Of a DNA stretch of 64,000 nucleotides, positions 14,382 through 24,667 are shown piece after piece. Under the pieces are notes generated by a model. It was not told the origin of the DNA, did no database searches, and worked only from the letters and a program-made list of their open reading frames with translations. The stretch's first letter is position 1, and each line of letters begins with the position of its first letter. The translations under genes and the position numbers were made by a program. This DNA comes from Glaciozyma antarctica PI12 (Eukaryota > Basidiomycota > Microbotryomycetes > Kriegeriales > Camptobasidiaceae). The DNA lies in the NCBI GenBank assembly GCA_002917775.1, contig KZ627160.1:789694-853693 (forward strand). Direction: 5' to 3'.

Positions 14382-17300
14382 CTACCTCCGACGCTCCGGA
14401 CTCCCATCCTGCATCCGCTCATACGGATCCCTCGTTCGCTCCTCCTGCCTCCCCGGGCCCGCCGGCGGATAAGTCCTCGCGAAATCCATCGACTGCTGGC
14501 TCAGGCGGCTCGCGTGCACTGGACGCTGGTTCGTCGGCGGCGAGTGGGCGTAGGATCCGTTGCGCGAATCGGGTCGCTGGGCGTAAGGAGGGGTACCAGG
14601 ACGAGAGTCGGGACGTTGAGCATAAGGAGGGGTTCCAGGTCGCGAGTCGGGGCGTTGGGCGAAAGCCTGGGGGTAAGGAGGGGTCGCTCGTCCGTTCCCG
14701 CCTTGCTGAGGGAAGGGAGGCGTCGCACGTCCGTTCCCGCTTTGCCGAGAGTCGGGTCGAGATTGCGGGTACGGCGGCGTAACAGACCCGCTCCCACTCG
14801 GCCTCGGAGCGTGTCCCCTCGCGCCCTGAACCATCTCCATCCCTTGCTGGCTCATCCCTTGCTGCCCGTAGTAATCGTACGACGGGTGCTCGAACGACGG
14901 TCGGTTACCGTATCGCGATTCCTGGTGAGAAGAGGTCGTGTACTGAGGCGGGTACTGAATGAGGTTCTCCGTCGACGCCATCGAGTTGGTCGTAGGCATG
15001 CGCGAGAGTTCGTAGGGGAGGTCGTCGGGCGTCTGAGTGGCGTGGGGGCCGCGTTGCATGTAGTCTTGACGCCGAACGTTGAAGTAGTCGTCGTTGGGGC
15101 CCTTGGTGCCGGTGAAGGGAGCGGCGGACGAGACGGTCTGAGCGTCCTCGTCGCGTTGCTGGAGGTACGCGTTCCGATCGAACGCAAGGTCATGCGCTTC
15201 CATGATGTTGAACGTGAGGCCGTTGACCGTGTTCTGTGCGACCGCTTTCCCGTCGACGTTGCCCTGCGTCTGGCCGATACGGCCGTTGTAGCTACGTGAG
15301 AGTGGTCGTCAGCGCTCTGCTTGAGCTTCATGGCACCGAGAAGAGCTCACATCGTAGGGAGGAGGTGCTGTACGCCCTTGTGAAGCATGGGCGTGAAGAG
15401 CGGGTCGTTGAGCGAGGGGTGACCGAATCGCTTTTGAAGACGGTTCTTGCGAGCGTCGGCTTGATGCATGTGCGTCTCGGCCATCTCTTGCTCAGTCGGA
15501 ATGAACCTGCGTCGAAATCGTACGTTGGCGACAGTCCAAATACCCGAAGAAACGCGCTCGGCTCACCACTTGAACTTCTCGTCGAACTTGCGCGTGAGGA
15601 TAATTTTGAAGATGACGACGGCAATGATGGGAGGTGCACTGCAGTCAAAGATGAGCAGTCGTTCGTTCCGCACTGTTGAGAAACGAACGTACACCGCAAT
15701 CGAGTTGTACCAGCCACGCTGAAGGCCGATCGTAAGCAGCATGAGCGCCTGCATCATAATCTGCGACGAACGGCATCAGTCTACCATCTCCCTTCCGCCA
15801 CCGAAGCCAAACGCACGAGAGCCATCAAGATCCTGTTGATGACGACGCGCCAAAGTCGTCCACCAGTCTCGACGCGCGATACGCAGACGTACATGAGCTG
15901 CGCGAGGGAAGGTCGTCAGCACGCGCGACGCAGCTCGTAGAGAGGGGGGCGCACCTGGTACTTGTAGACCCAGACGGAGATCGAGAACGCCACAGCAGCG
16001 AAGAGGGGAACCATCGGTGCAAGAGGAGCGTAGACGAATCCGACCTGCCAATCCCAACAATCAGTCTTGCTCGAATATCGCACGACGAGAGGACGCACAG
16101 CGAGCATCAAGAGGTGGTTCGAGAAGTAGACGGCGTAATCGAACGTCGGCGGCTTCGTCCACTGCATTCCCAAGTCCATCAGCTCCTCCTCGCCCACTCG
16201 AAAAGAGACTACGCACGTCACGAATCTCTCGCGGCGTACGCCCAAAAAGTTTGGTGCGGAACCAAACGAGGATGAGCGAGACGACTTGCGCCAAATCAAA
16301 GAGGGCTGAAGAGCCACGGAGAGGGAAGACGGTGAGCCAGTAGGTGCTCTGGAGGACCCAGGTGCTTTGCCTGTCGCGAGAGTTTGGTCAGTGAGGAACG
16401 GGGAGAGGAGCCAGAGACGAACAGCTGGTCGGGGACTTCGCGAAGGTAGTCCCAGATGGACGAGATGTCCTTTTCGCCTTGAACTTCGAGAACGATGCGC
16501 GAGACTGCGGAGGCGTTAGCGCGACGCTGGGCGAGGAGAGGGCAGGACTAACTGAGTTGAACGATGACTCCGATAAGGGAGAAGATGAAGAACTGGGTGA
16601 TGAACAGGAACGCCGAGTAGCGCGCCGTGACGACTCGGTCGGACTGAGAGTGCGTCGTCGCTCCTTGATAACTTGCGATCCAGCTGCGTGCCGACGAGCA
16701 TCAGTTACAACTCTTCCGCAACGGAGTGACGGAGACGTACCGCATGAACATGGGGAGAATCAACTGGAGAAGGACCGAAAGTAGAGGAGGAACGATTCCG
16801 ATGAAGGCGGACATGAGGAACGGGTAGTTGTTTGACCAGTCCTCGATAAAGCCAACGTAGGCGGCACTGCGAACGCCTGTATCAGTTCTCGCTTTCTGCG
16901 CGACCGACGAGGAAGGAGCTTACAGAGCCGTCAAGTTGGCGAGGAGAGAGACGGCGAGCAGCGGGATCGTGTAAAAGAAGCAGACGACGATCAGGAGGAT
17001 CGCACCGAAGAACTTGCTCCTCGTCCTCGCTCCATCCAGCATCGTCAAGTTCTGCGAACGCTCATCAGCTTCCCGCACGACCTCCCTCGGCGAAAGCTCG
17101 AGCTCACCTCCCAAATGATATCCTTTGGCTGCGGCGCGAGATCGAAGTGACTCCCGTTCTTGCGCTTGCCTTGAAGCTTCTTCGCGACCAAATGAGCGTA
17201 CGGTACGCTCTCGAACGAAGCGAAGCCGTAGTTCTCCGCCTTCTTCTCCCCGATCTGCTGCCTCGTCACCTGTACTCCTCATCAGCTTCCCTCCTCCCCC

Positions 17301-18536
17301 GAACCAAAGGGAGCGAAAGCGTACATCAATCCGCTCGTCGAGCCTCTGAATCTTCTGTGTAAGATGATCGATCGCGTCCACCTTCTTCCCTCCGCAGCCC
17401 CAAGTCCCTCCCAATCTCATCGTAGGCCTCTTCGTCGGCAGCCGATCGGGATTCTTGAAGTACGTCGTCAAGACTCCCTCGAGAGCGCGCACGGCGTCGT
17501 TGTGCTGGTTGACGAGCTCAGGGAGCGCACCGACGCGTCGGCCGATATGGACTGCGGTGGTCGGGTACGGGATCGCGAGGGTTTGGAGGAGTTGGGCGAT
17601 GCCGGCGTCCGATTGGGCTCGTTTGGTGACTTGAGTGATCTGAAGTTGAGTTAGCTGCTGTAGGGAGGGGAAGAAAGGACGGAGGACGTGCGAGGAGAGA
17701 GCGAGAGTGGAGCGAGTTCTGGTACTCGTCTGTGCGGAACCATTGCCAGCGCAGGCGGACCATAGCGGCGTAGTTGATCCAGACGAAGAAGAAGACGAGG
17801 AGCGTGACGAGGTAGGTCACTGCGACGTGTCCCCTGTGCGTTTCAGGGTTAGCCTTCTGCGTCAGGAGGAGGTGAACGAACGCACCAGAGCCAGGAGCCG
17901 CGAACGGCTTGGATCGTGAGGATGCTGAGAGGGTTGCGTGCGGACGAGCGGACCTTCATGAGGTTGTAGGTGATGTTGATGGGGAGGAGGACGACGCAGG
18001 TGAGGATGGAGATGGCGAGGAACCTGCGTGAAGACTGTAAGCTCCCGTCTAGCAATCCTCCCATCAACGGTGCAGCCTCACATGTTCCTGCACATCCTCA
18101 AGAACCGCATAAAGCACACGGCGTCCAGCCCAACCGTCACCATCAGCGCCTCCTCTTGCGTGTTCATGAGCGGTTTGACCCTGCTCCCGACGTCAGCTTC
18201 CTCCACTTCTCACCCCCACGAGAGGAACGCACCATGCGAAGAAGCCCTTCTCCACCTTTGGAGGCCGCTTGTCATCCTCCGAGTACTTGGATTTGGGCTG
18301 GTAGATGACAGAGTTGTTGGGTCGGAGGATCGAGAAGGCGATGAGAGCAACGAGTCCAGCGGCTGTCATCAGGCCCAGCTGGATCAGCACCGTTACAGGT
18401 CTGTTCAACGTGAGGTTAGCTAGCTGTTGTCTGCACGCCACGACAGGAGAGGCGGAACGTACGCGACCCTGTTAAGCTTCTCCTCGTACGCCGTGACCAG
18501 ATCGTTGGTCGCATCTCCAGCACTCACTGCGCTCAT
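14382..18536 (-). CDS. CSC1/OSCA/TMEM63 (DUF221) stress-gated cation channel
   Basis: Multi-pass membrane protein of the RSN1_7TM family (yeast Csc1/Rsn1, plant OSCA, animal TMEM63): osmo- or mechanosensitive cation channels of the plasma membrane or internal membranes. The spliced product is about 1,100 residues. Visible order: an N-terminal TM (VLIQLGLMTAAGLVALIAF), a second and third TM (FLAISILTCVVLLPIN; VTYLVTLLVFFFVWINYAAM), a cytosolic domain with the family's long helix, the channel core with six or more TMs (for example FFGAILLIVVCFFYTIPLLA), and a long disordered tail with repeats of the unit AQRPDSRPGTPPY. At least a dozen short introns are supported by GCTGAC-like branch sites. 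The start at 18536 gives MSAVSAGD; an alternative in which splicing creates the ATG is listed in the findings. It is convergent with the VAO gene. Confidence 0.92.
14480..14780 (-). repeat. Degenerate tandem repeats in the CSC1 C-terminal tail
   Basis: The minus strand encodes consecutive units close to AQRPDSRPGTPPY and NGRATPPFPQQGG. At DNA level the units are about 39 nt and near-identical. They are coding and likely disordered, and length may vary between strains. Confidence 0.7.
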
Positions 18537-19549
18537 TCTATTAGCACCCGTGCGCGAAAGGACGGAGGAGGGAACGCACTCTTGCTGGCGTGCTTCTTGT
18601 TCGCGAGGTTGGCGTGGACTGGGCGTTAAAGAGTGTGGTCCTGTCGTTCAGAAAGCTGAGTGCGAGTGGATCAGCGGGGGTTCTAAAATCGGCTGGAGCG
18701 CTGAACGGAGCTGGACAGGGCAGCTGTGCGCAGACTCCCTCGATGGTCGAGGGTTGTTGCTCTGCCAGCTTCGCGACGGCCGAAACGCCGTGCTTCCCCC
18801 AGCGGGTCCTCCTCCCGCCGCCGGTAGCTCAGCTGCTACGCTGGTTGCTGCCCCAGGCGCGCCTGCCACTGTTCAACCGCTGAGGCGTACTCACGAGTTG
18901 CTGAGACTGCGGGCGTCTCTGTCCGTGGCTTGTGGAAGCTGTTCGTGCAGGAAAGGAGTGCGGTGCGGGCAGTTGCGCGTGCTGAGCTGGCTGTTGAGGC
19001 TGCTGCTGTTCGTCCGTAGGTGCCGTTTGGTCTCGTCAAGAGAAGTTGGGGACGAACACAGGGAGCGCAAGAAGAGAATCGAGGGCGGTCACTGGAACTG
19101 CGCATGATACTCGAATGTATGCCGTGCCTCTCTTCCAGGGTCGCTTTCGATCCTCGCTTGGGCGCCACGCGCTTGACTGCAACTCACCAGCCTCCCTCTG
19201 CGCCCACACTTGCTGTGAGGACTGCTTCAGCGACGCCAGAGAGTCTGTCGGTTGGTCCCAAGGCCTGTGAGTGGATGTGGGCAGGGGAACTGACTGGGAA
19301 GCAAGTTGTGCGCAGATTAGACGCGGGCGAGTGATCTTGAGACGTTTCGACAGTCGAGTCCAAAGCGTGAAGCCTCGAGCGCGATTAACAAAATCTCGCT
19401 GCCGAGCGAGACCCTAAACTCGTCTCTCCAGCCCGTTCTAGGACGGCATGTCAGCTTGCGAAGCTCGTCAAGTAACTTTCGGTGTTCTTATCTCTCGCCG
19501 CACGGCGACAGGAAGCCACCAAGCAGATCTGAAACCAATTCCTCATCCA
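18537..19549. other. Gene-free stretch upstream of CSC1
   Basis: No gene supported on either strand. On the minus strand a candidate leader intron of CSC1 lies at 18527-18579. The region otherwise holds only low-complexity open frames without splice or domain support. Confidence 0.4.
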
Positions 19550-20553
19550 CTAAACGTATACATGCGTGCCCCGAGCCGCGATGTTATCCATCACCCTCTT
19601 CAGCTCGGCTGTGTAGATCGGGTTGTACTCCCACGGCCGCATGCCCCGCGCCTGTCGTATCACCGACTCGCAACCCACCCGCATCAGCGCCATCACCGTG
19701 CGAATCCCTTCCCCGAACCCTTGTCCCACACCCTTCGCAAGTGCTTCCGCGACCTGATTCAGCCGAACAAAAGCCGACTCAACGAAGGTCGAAAGCAGGT
19801 TGGGAGATCCGGGTTGACGATTGTTGACGAGGAATTCGAGTGTGTGGTAGTTGAACGCTTGGCTGGAGGAGCGGGAGTAGGGCTTGGAGGAACGGACGTC
19901 GGGCTTGAAGGACCGAAGGTTGTCCTCAATGCTGGTGATCTTTTAGAAGATGTCGAGTACTTGGTTGCGTTCGGGAGACCATCCGTGCAGGGTGAGATCT
20001 GTGCGGAGGCCGGCGAGGCAGAAGCTGCGGCGACTGGGCTCATCGCGATTGAATATGTCGCTCTGAATGACCCAGTACGACTATATTGGAGAATTAGCTG
20101 AGGCGGAGTTTAATGGAGAGAATATTATCACGTCTAGTGCCTTCGCAGGATCCGTCCAAGTGCGAATGAAGTGTTGCTCCATCGTCATGGTTTCGCCAGG
20201 TTTGATAGACTCGCCGACGACTTTGAGCTCGGGAGGGGAAACTAAAGAATGCGCGGATCAGCCCACTTCAAGAGTGCGATAGAGTGGAGCACTGACGAGG
20301 AACGAGCTTCGCGTACACGTCACATTCGACGCAAGACAAGTCTGGCTAAGGGAAGAACAAGGAGTCCCTCCCACAGATCATCTTGTGGTAAGGTCAAACC
20401 TGTACAAGAAGAACGTTTAGCGACTGCTCAAAAACCGAAGGAGGAACAGCTCACGAGAGCTTGATGAGCAGCAGAGCAGTACGCGACGGTCTTGCACTTG
20501 CCACACCGATGGCGAGCGGTTGCAGAGCAGACCGCGCATTCTTTCGAGTCCAT
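19550..20553 (-). pseudogene. MYND zinc-finger gene, locus A (C-terminal body type 3), with in-frame stops
   Basis: Exon 1 (ATG at 20553) encodes a canonical half MYND finger: ECAVC, HRCGKC, then VAYCSAAHQAL, with an intron (GTGAGC to CAG) at the same place as in the other family members. Exon 2 should read VWPxHK but has TGA (complement of 20394-20396) in place of the Trp codon, then PYHKMICGRD with the last zinc ligands intact. A further TAG follows a few codons later, and a TAA interrupts the long last exon after QVLDIF. Apart from these, the reading frame is well kept to a stop at 19550-19552, with plausible introns of 50-60 nt. MYND domains bind proline-rich partners; the body is unknown. 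I read it as a decaying host gene, unless the stops are sequence errors. Confidence 0.7.
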
Positions 20554-21809
20554 TTAGGTGCGGTACCCTGTTCAAGAACGCAGTTTAGCAGCTGAGGTCG
20601 ATTCGAGACAGTGAGCTGTCGCGCGCGAAGTCGAGCATCGCTGCGAGGCTCCAGCATTCCGCAGGCCAGCTCTGCTCCAAGCCAAATCGGAGAGCCCTTG
20701 GAGCCCACCGCTGTCCGAGCCCTCCCCCAACCCGTGCACGCTGGGGACGCCACTGGAGCTCCCGCGCTCGATTCACCGAGTCTCCTCAGGCCGGGCAAGA
20801 GCCACTGTTTCCTCCCTTCCCATCCGCACCCGATACCCACAAAGCCCATCTTCACCTTCTCCTCCCAGTTCCCCCGCTTGCTTCCCAGCCTCGAACCACG
20901 CCGTCACCGCACTACGACTCACTTGGAGGTTCCTGCGTGCCGCTGAGGATCTTGGAGGAGGAGAGGCAAGCTGGTAGCGGTCCGGCTAGCTGGTAAGACT
21001 CCTCTCTTGCGCGGGCTGCTTCGAGAGAGCGAGCGGTAGGAAGACAACCTTGAAAAGGTCGAGGGACGAGCTCCTTCCAAGTCGGCGAAAGCGCCGAGCT
21101 GCCCTGTGCGGGGTTTCTCCCTTTCCGCGGTATCTATCATCTCTGCTTCCGCTGGCGCCAGGAGTACCCTCTCTCACCGCGAAGATTCTCACGAAGTCGC
21201 AGCGCGCTTTGCGGGGAGGATCGTTGAACGCAAATTGAAGAATTCAGCGAGCGAGCGTTCCTAGTGAGCGCGTGAGCTGCGAAGGTTTGGAACCGAAGAG
21301 CCTGCGAGAGCACTAGGAATAGAGACGCTGAGTAAATCGTTCGTCAATGGAAGCGAGGCGGTCGGTGGCGGCGGTGCCAAGGTGCGGACGGCTGAGGGAG
21401 CGAACACTGGTCGCAAATGCCAGCAGCGTGCAGGAGAGTTACTTGTGAGATGAGTTTGTGTTGAGCTCTCTGCTCCCCTCGCAGATGCGCCTGCAGCGAG
21501 AGCGTGAGCATGACTCCGGAGTCCAGGAGGCTTGCATTCTGCTTGGGATCCCACTCGCTTCCTCTCACATCCCATCTCTTGCGCAACTCTTTCGAGAAGC
21601 GACAGTCTCTGTGCTCCTTAAAATGAAAGCCAGCGCGCTACACGCTGCCAATCGAAAAGTAAGTCGCTGCTTCGCACGCTTCCGTTTTTGGGCCGAGGGA
21701 CGTCGTCTTCCCCGCCCACCGCATCAAAGGCTCTCGAGCTCTGGTGTTAAGTTCGACTGAGTTCCTGTAGTACAAAAAGGCAAAACTACGGCTCGGTCCC
21801 CCAACCAAG
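20554..21809. other. Gene-free stretch between MYND loci A and B
   Basis: I see no gene, RNA or mobile element in these 1.25 kb. Open frames present are low-complexity and unsupported by splicing. Confidence 0.4.
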
Positions 21810-22956
21810 TCACCACCTCCCCTCATTCTCGAGCTCCGCCTTCTTCTGCCTCCGAACCTCCAGCTCGCCCAACGCACGGCAAAGCTCCTCCCCTTGATCC
21901 GCACCAAAAAGCCCTCGAACGTGAAAATCGTGCATGACCTCGTCCACCTCCAGGAGCGTCGTCAGGGCAGGCGGGTTCCCCAAGTCCTCGAGCATCGCTG
22001 CGAAGGCCTGCTTCATTCGATCGAAAGCGGCGACGAGGTAATCTAGCCTGAACGCTGGCGGTATCTCAGATCCCGGTCCATTGCTTGAGGAGACCTCGAC
22101 GAGGGAGTAGTAGTCAAAGGCGATGTGGAGGAAGGCGTTAAGTTTGGCGAAGTTGGCGGAGCTCGGGCTAGTCTTCGCCATGACGAAGTACTGGATCCTA
22201 GCGGGACGGTAGAAGATGTAGACCTTTGAGCGGTTGCTGAGTGGTAAAATGGCGCCGAGGTTGCGTCGTGCGATGAAGACGCGGATGGGGGCGATGCTGA
22301 GGTTCCGCAGTTGAGGGCTCATGGAAGCGTGCAGGAGATTAAGTCGCCTCCAGAACTCCTGCAGAATTCTGTTAGCAATTATCACACGAGCAAGTAGACG
22401 ATACGCACCTCGAGAGGATCTCGGCCTGGAGCGACGACACGGAGCAAGTCCTAGAAAGTCCCGTCCAACTTGTCCAAGTCCACGTTCAAGCCGAGGTCCG
22501 AAACCAGAGTGGAATTTGTTGCTGCCGAGGTGGTCAATTAAGAAGCAAACCAAGCACGTCAAGAAAACGCACCTGGACCCTCGTGGTTCGCATAGAAATC
22601 GGCCTCAGCTCGGCTCACAGGATGCTGAACGAACAGTCCGTCGTTCACGCCGCAAATGAGCTTGTGAATTGGACAGACTTGTCAAAATGCACCTGGAATC
22701 TCGTGGTTCGCATAGAAATCGGCCTCAGCTCGGCTCACAGGATGCTGAACGAACAGTCCGTCGTTCACGCCGCAAATGAGCTTGTGAATTGGCCAGACCT
22801 GTCAAACTAGAGCTGGAATAAGCTGAGTGACTCGACCTGCAGGACGAACAAACGCACGAGCGCTTGATGAGCGGGAGAGCAGTACGCAGCGACCTTGCAC
22901 TTTCCGCAGCGATGTGAAGCTTTGACGAAGCAGACGGCGCATTCCTTCGATTCCAT
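21810..22956 (-). pseudogene. MYND zinc-finger gene, locus B (body type 1), with exon duplication and an in-frame stop
   Basis: The start at 22956 opens a MYND finger (ECAVC, HRCGKC, AAYCSPAHQAL, intron, VWPIHKLICG). The second MYND exon is present twice in tandem with a 120-base period (see repeat). The next exon carries a TAG (complement of 22451-22453) where locus D has Glu: GTF-stop-DLLR here against PSFEDLLR there. The last exon is open and well conserved with locus D: EFWRRLNLLHASMSPQL, then APIRVFIARRNLG, IAFDYYSLVEV and LEDLGNPPALTT. The body is probably helical and I know no function for it. The exon 1 region is practically identical to locus D, while the body is only about half identical. 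Called a pseudogene because of the stop and the duplicated exon; an alternatively spliced live gene is not excluded. Confidence 0.65.
22568..22807. repeat. 120-bp tandem direct duplication of a MYND exon
   Basis: Two adjacent units, about 22568-22687 and 22688-22807, share an exact 120-base offset with only a few mismatches. Each contains the second MYND exon of locus B (VWPIHK-type sequence on the minus strand). Locus D has this exon once. Confidence 0.9.
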
Positions 22957-23075
22957 ATCGGGTTTCGTATCCTGCGAGAGCAGCAAACGAAAGCATCAGC
23001 GCCCGTGTTCCCCTTCGCACCGAGACGCGCTGGATCCCTTTCGGTATCCTCCTTCGCAAGGAGGCGTTAACAGGA
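22730..23075 (-). repeat. Arm of an inverted duplication (pairs with 36557-36902)
   Basis: Base-for-base complementarity with 36557-36902 (constant coordinate sum 59632) covers the upstream region, exon 1, the first intron and the start of exon 2 of MYND locus B. I found no mismatch along the compared stretch. Confidence 0.85.
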
Positions 23076-23568
23076 GACGCTCCTCCGACTCCGAGGGCCC
23101 AGAAAGCCTTGAAAGATACAACAGGCGCACAAACCACCTTGTATCCTCCATCTGCGGCCTTTGCCTCTCCCTCTTGCCCAACGCAGCCGAGGTGAGGTCC
23201 CCCAACCGCGCTCGGCCCTCCCCCAACGCCGTTGCCTTGGAGCAGAGCCCACACAACGGCACCGTAGACCCGCACCACTTCATTGGGACCTCCTACGCAC
23301 CTGCCCACACCCTCGCAACCACGTCGTGCTGAGCCTTCGGCACTCACCTGAAAGCAACGGGAGCTGGAGCTGCTGTCGAGTGCGTACGGCCTTGAAAGGC
23401 TTCGAGTGGCGGTTCAAGCTGGCTTCCTATCGAGTCTGCTGAGCTGTGTTGGAAGAGCGGCTGGGTAACGAGGCGAGAGGGAGGAGGACAACCTCGAACG
23501 CTGGCACCTCGCAGCAGCAACTTGAAGTCGGGAGGTCCCCTCTTTCGCTCCTCCTAAACTCCAGCTCG
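22957..23568. other. Divergent intergenic region between MYND loci B and C
   Basis: No gene seen. It lies between two divergently transcribed MYND loci and would hold both promoters. Its left end (to 23075) is part of the inverted repeat. Confidence 0.4.
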
Positions 23569-24502
23569 ATGGAAGACTCTCCCCTCTGCGCTGGCTGCGA
23601 AAAGAAGGCATAGCTACGCTGCTCCAAGTGTCATTCGGTGGGACGGGCGGTCGTCTACTGCAGCGCGGAGCACCAGAAAGTTGTGAGTTCTCTAAGTTCT
23701 CTAAGCCCGTGCGTCGCTCACTCAGGCCCTCTCGCAGCTCTGGCCGACGCACAAGTGGACTTGCGGGAAGCTCGAGCAGCTCTTTACGCAGCCAACACTA
23801 TCGCGCGCGGAAAGCGACCTGTACGCCACCACATGGAAGTGTGCGTCCCGGGGTTTTGGAGAGACGGAGAGCATAGGACGCAAGCTGACGCCTCTCGAGC
23901 TAGTCAGTATGAGGTACTCGAACGGAGGGCTTGTTTCCGACGAGAGCCAGCCGGCGAGGACGATGAAGGATGATGATTGAAGCTTTGCCCGCCGCCGAAC
24001 GCCGCCGAACCTACGGAGGTGAGCTCCCATACCTCGAGGGCGACGCTTGACTTATTTATTCCGCCTAGATTCCGCTGTCCTCGATATCTGCTGGCAGATA
24101 CTTCAGATCCGCCAGACCGTCGGAGGTCAGACCGCGATTTGGTCCTTCCGGCGAGCGAACTACGTCGGGGTAGGAGACCTCGGCGTCAAATTTGACGCAG
24201 GCCCCTCGCAGCAGCCTTTTTTGATGGCAGTTGACTGGCTCGGGCTGAACTGCGACCTGCAAGCCGTTCCCCTCGAGACCTCGTCGAACTACCTCAAGGC
24301 AGGCGGGGACTTCTTCGCCGCCGTGCACGCCGAAGCCAGGGCCGGCGAACAGATCAGGGAGGCGGGGATGAATTTGTTGTTGATGAGAGTCGAGCGAGCT
24401 GCCAAGGAGGCGGAGGGGAAGGAGGGAGGCGCGACGGTGATGGCGGCGTTCAGGACGTTCAACGTAAACGTCGCTCCGTTGAGGATCTTCTGGGACGGAT
24501 AG
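23569..24502 (+). pseudogene. MYND zinc-finger gene, locus C (body type 3), with one in-frame stop
   Basis: ATG at 23569 opens MEDSPLCAGCEKKA, then TAG at 23611-23613, then LRCSKC and VVYCSAEHQKV. The intron (23683-23737) sits at the family position and the next exon gives LWPTHKWTCG and LSRAESDLYA, a conserved post-MYND segment. A later exon from about 24067 reads openly to the TAG at 24502 (QTVGGQTAIWSFRRANY; TVMAAFRTFNVNVAP). The single stop lies between the first and second Cys pairs of the finger, so it would remove nearly the whole protein. The middle exon boundaries near 23850-24060 are uncertain. Body type differs from loci B, D, E and H. Confidence 0.65.
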
Positions 24503-24667
24503 CTTGAGCTTGAACACGAAAACGATGGCATGAAAGCGATGAGAGGTCAATCTTGTGCGAGGCAGCTGCGCGAGAGCAAGGAGTAGCGAAGGGTGAAGCG
24601 AGAAGCAAACCGAAAAACGAAAACACCCCCTCCCCTTCGCAAGCACAACAACGAGTTTCTTGAAAAG

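Noticed and set aside
14166-15299. Long plus-strand open frame of 377 codons
   Set aside because: Antisense to the repetitive tail of the CSC1 gene; Arg/Val-rich composition is the shadow of Pro/Gln/Arg repeats.
18825-18895. tRNA-like text (GGTAGCTCAGCTGCTACGCTGG) on the plus strand
   Set aside because: Resembles a D-arm start, but no acceptor stem, anticodon arm or T-loop (GGTTCRA) could be folded at the right spacing.
22580-22800. Tandem repeat as a minisatellite or CRISPR-like array
   Set aside because: Only two units, and each unit is the coding exon of a MYND gene, so it is an exon duplication.
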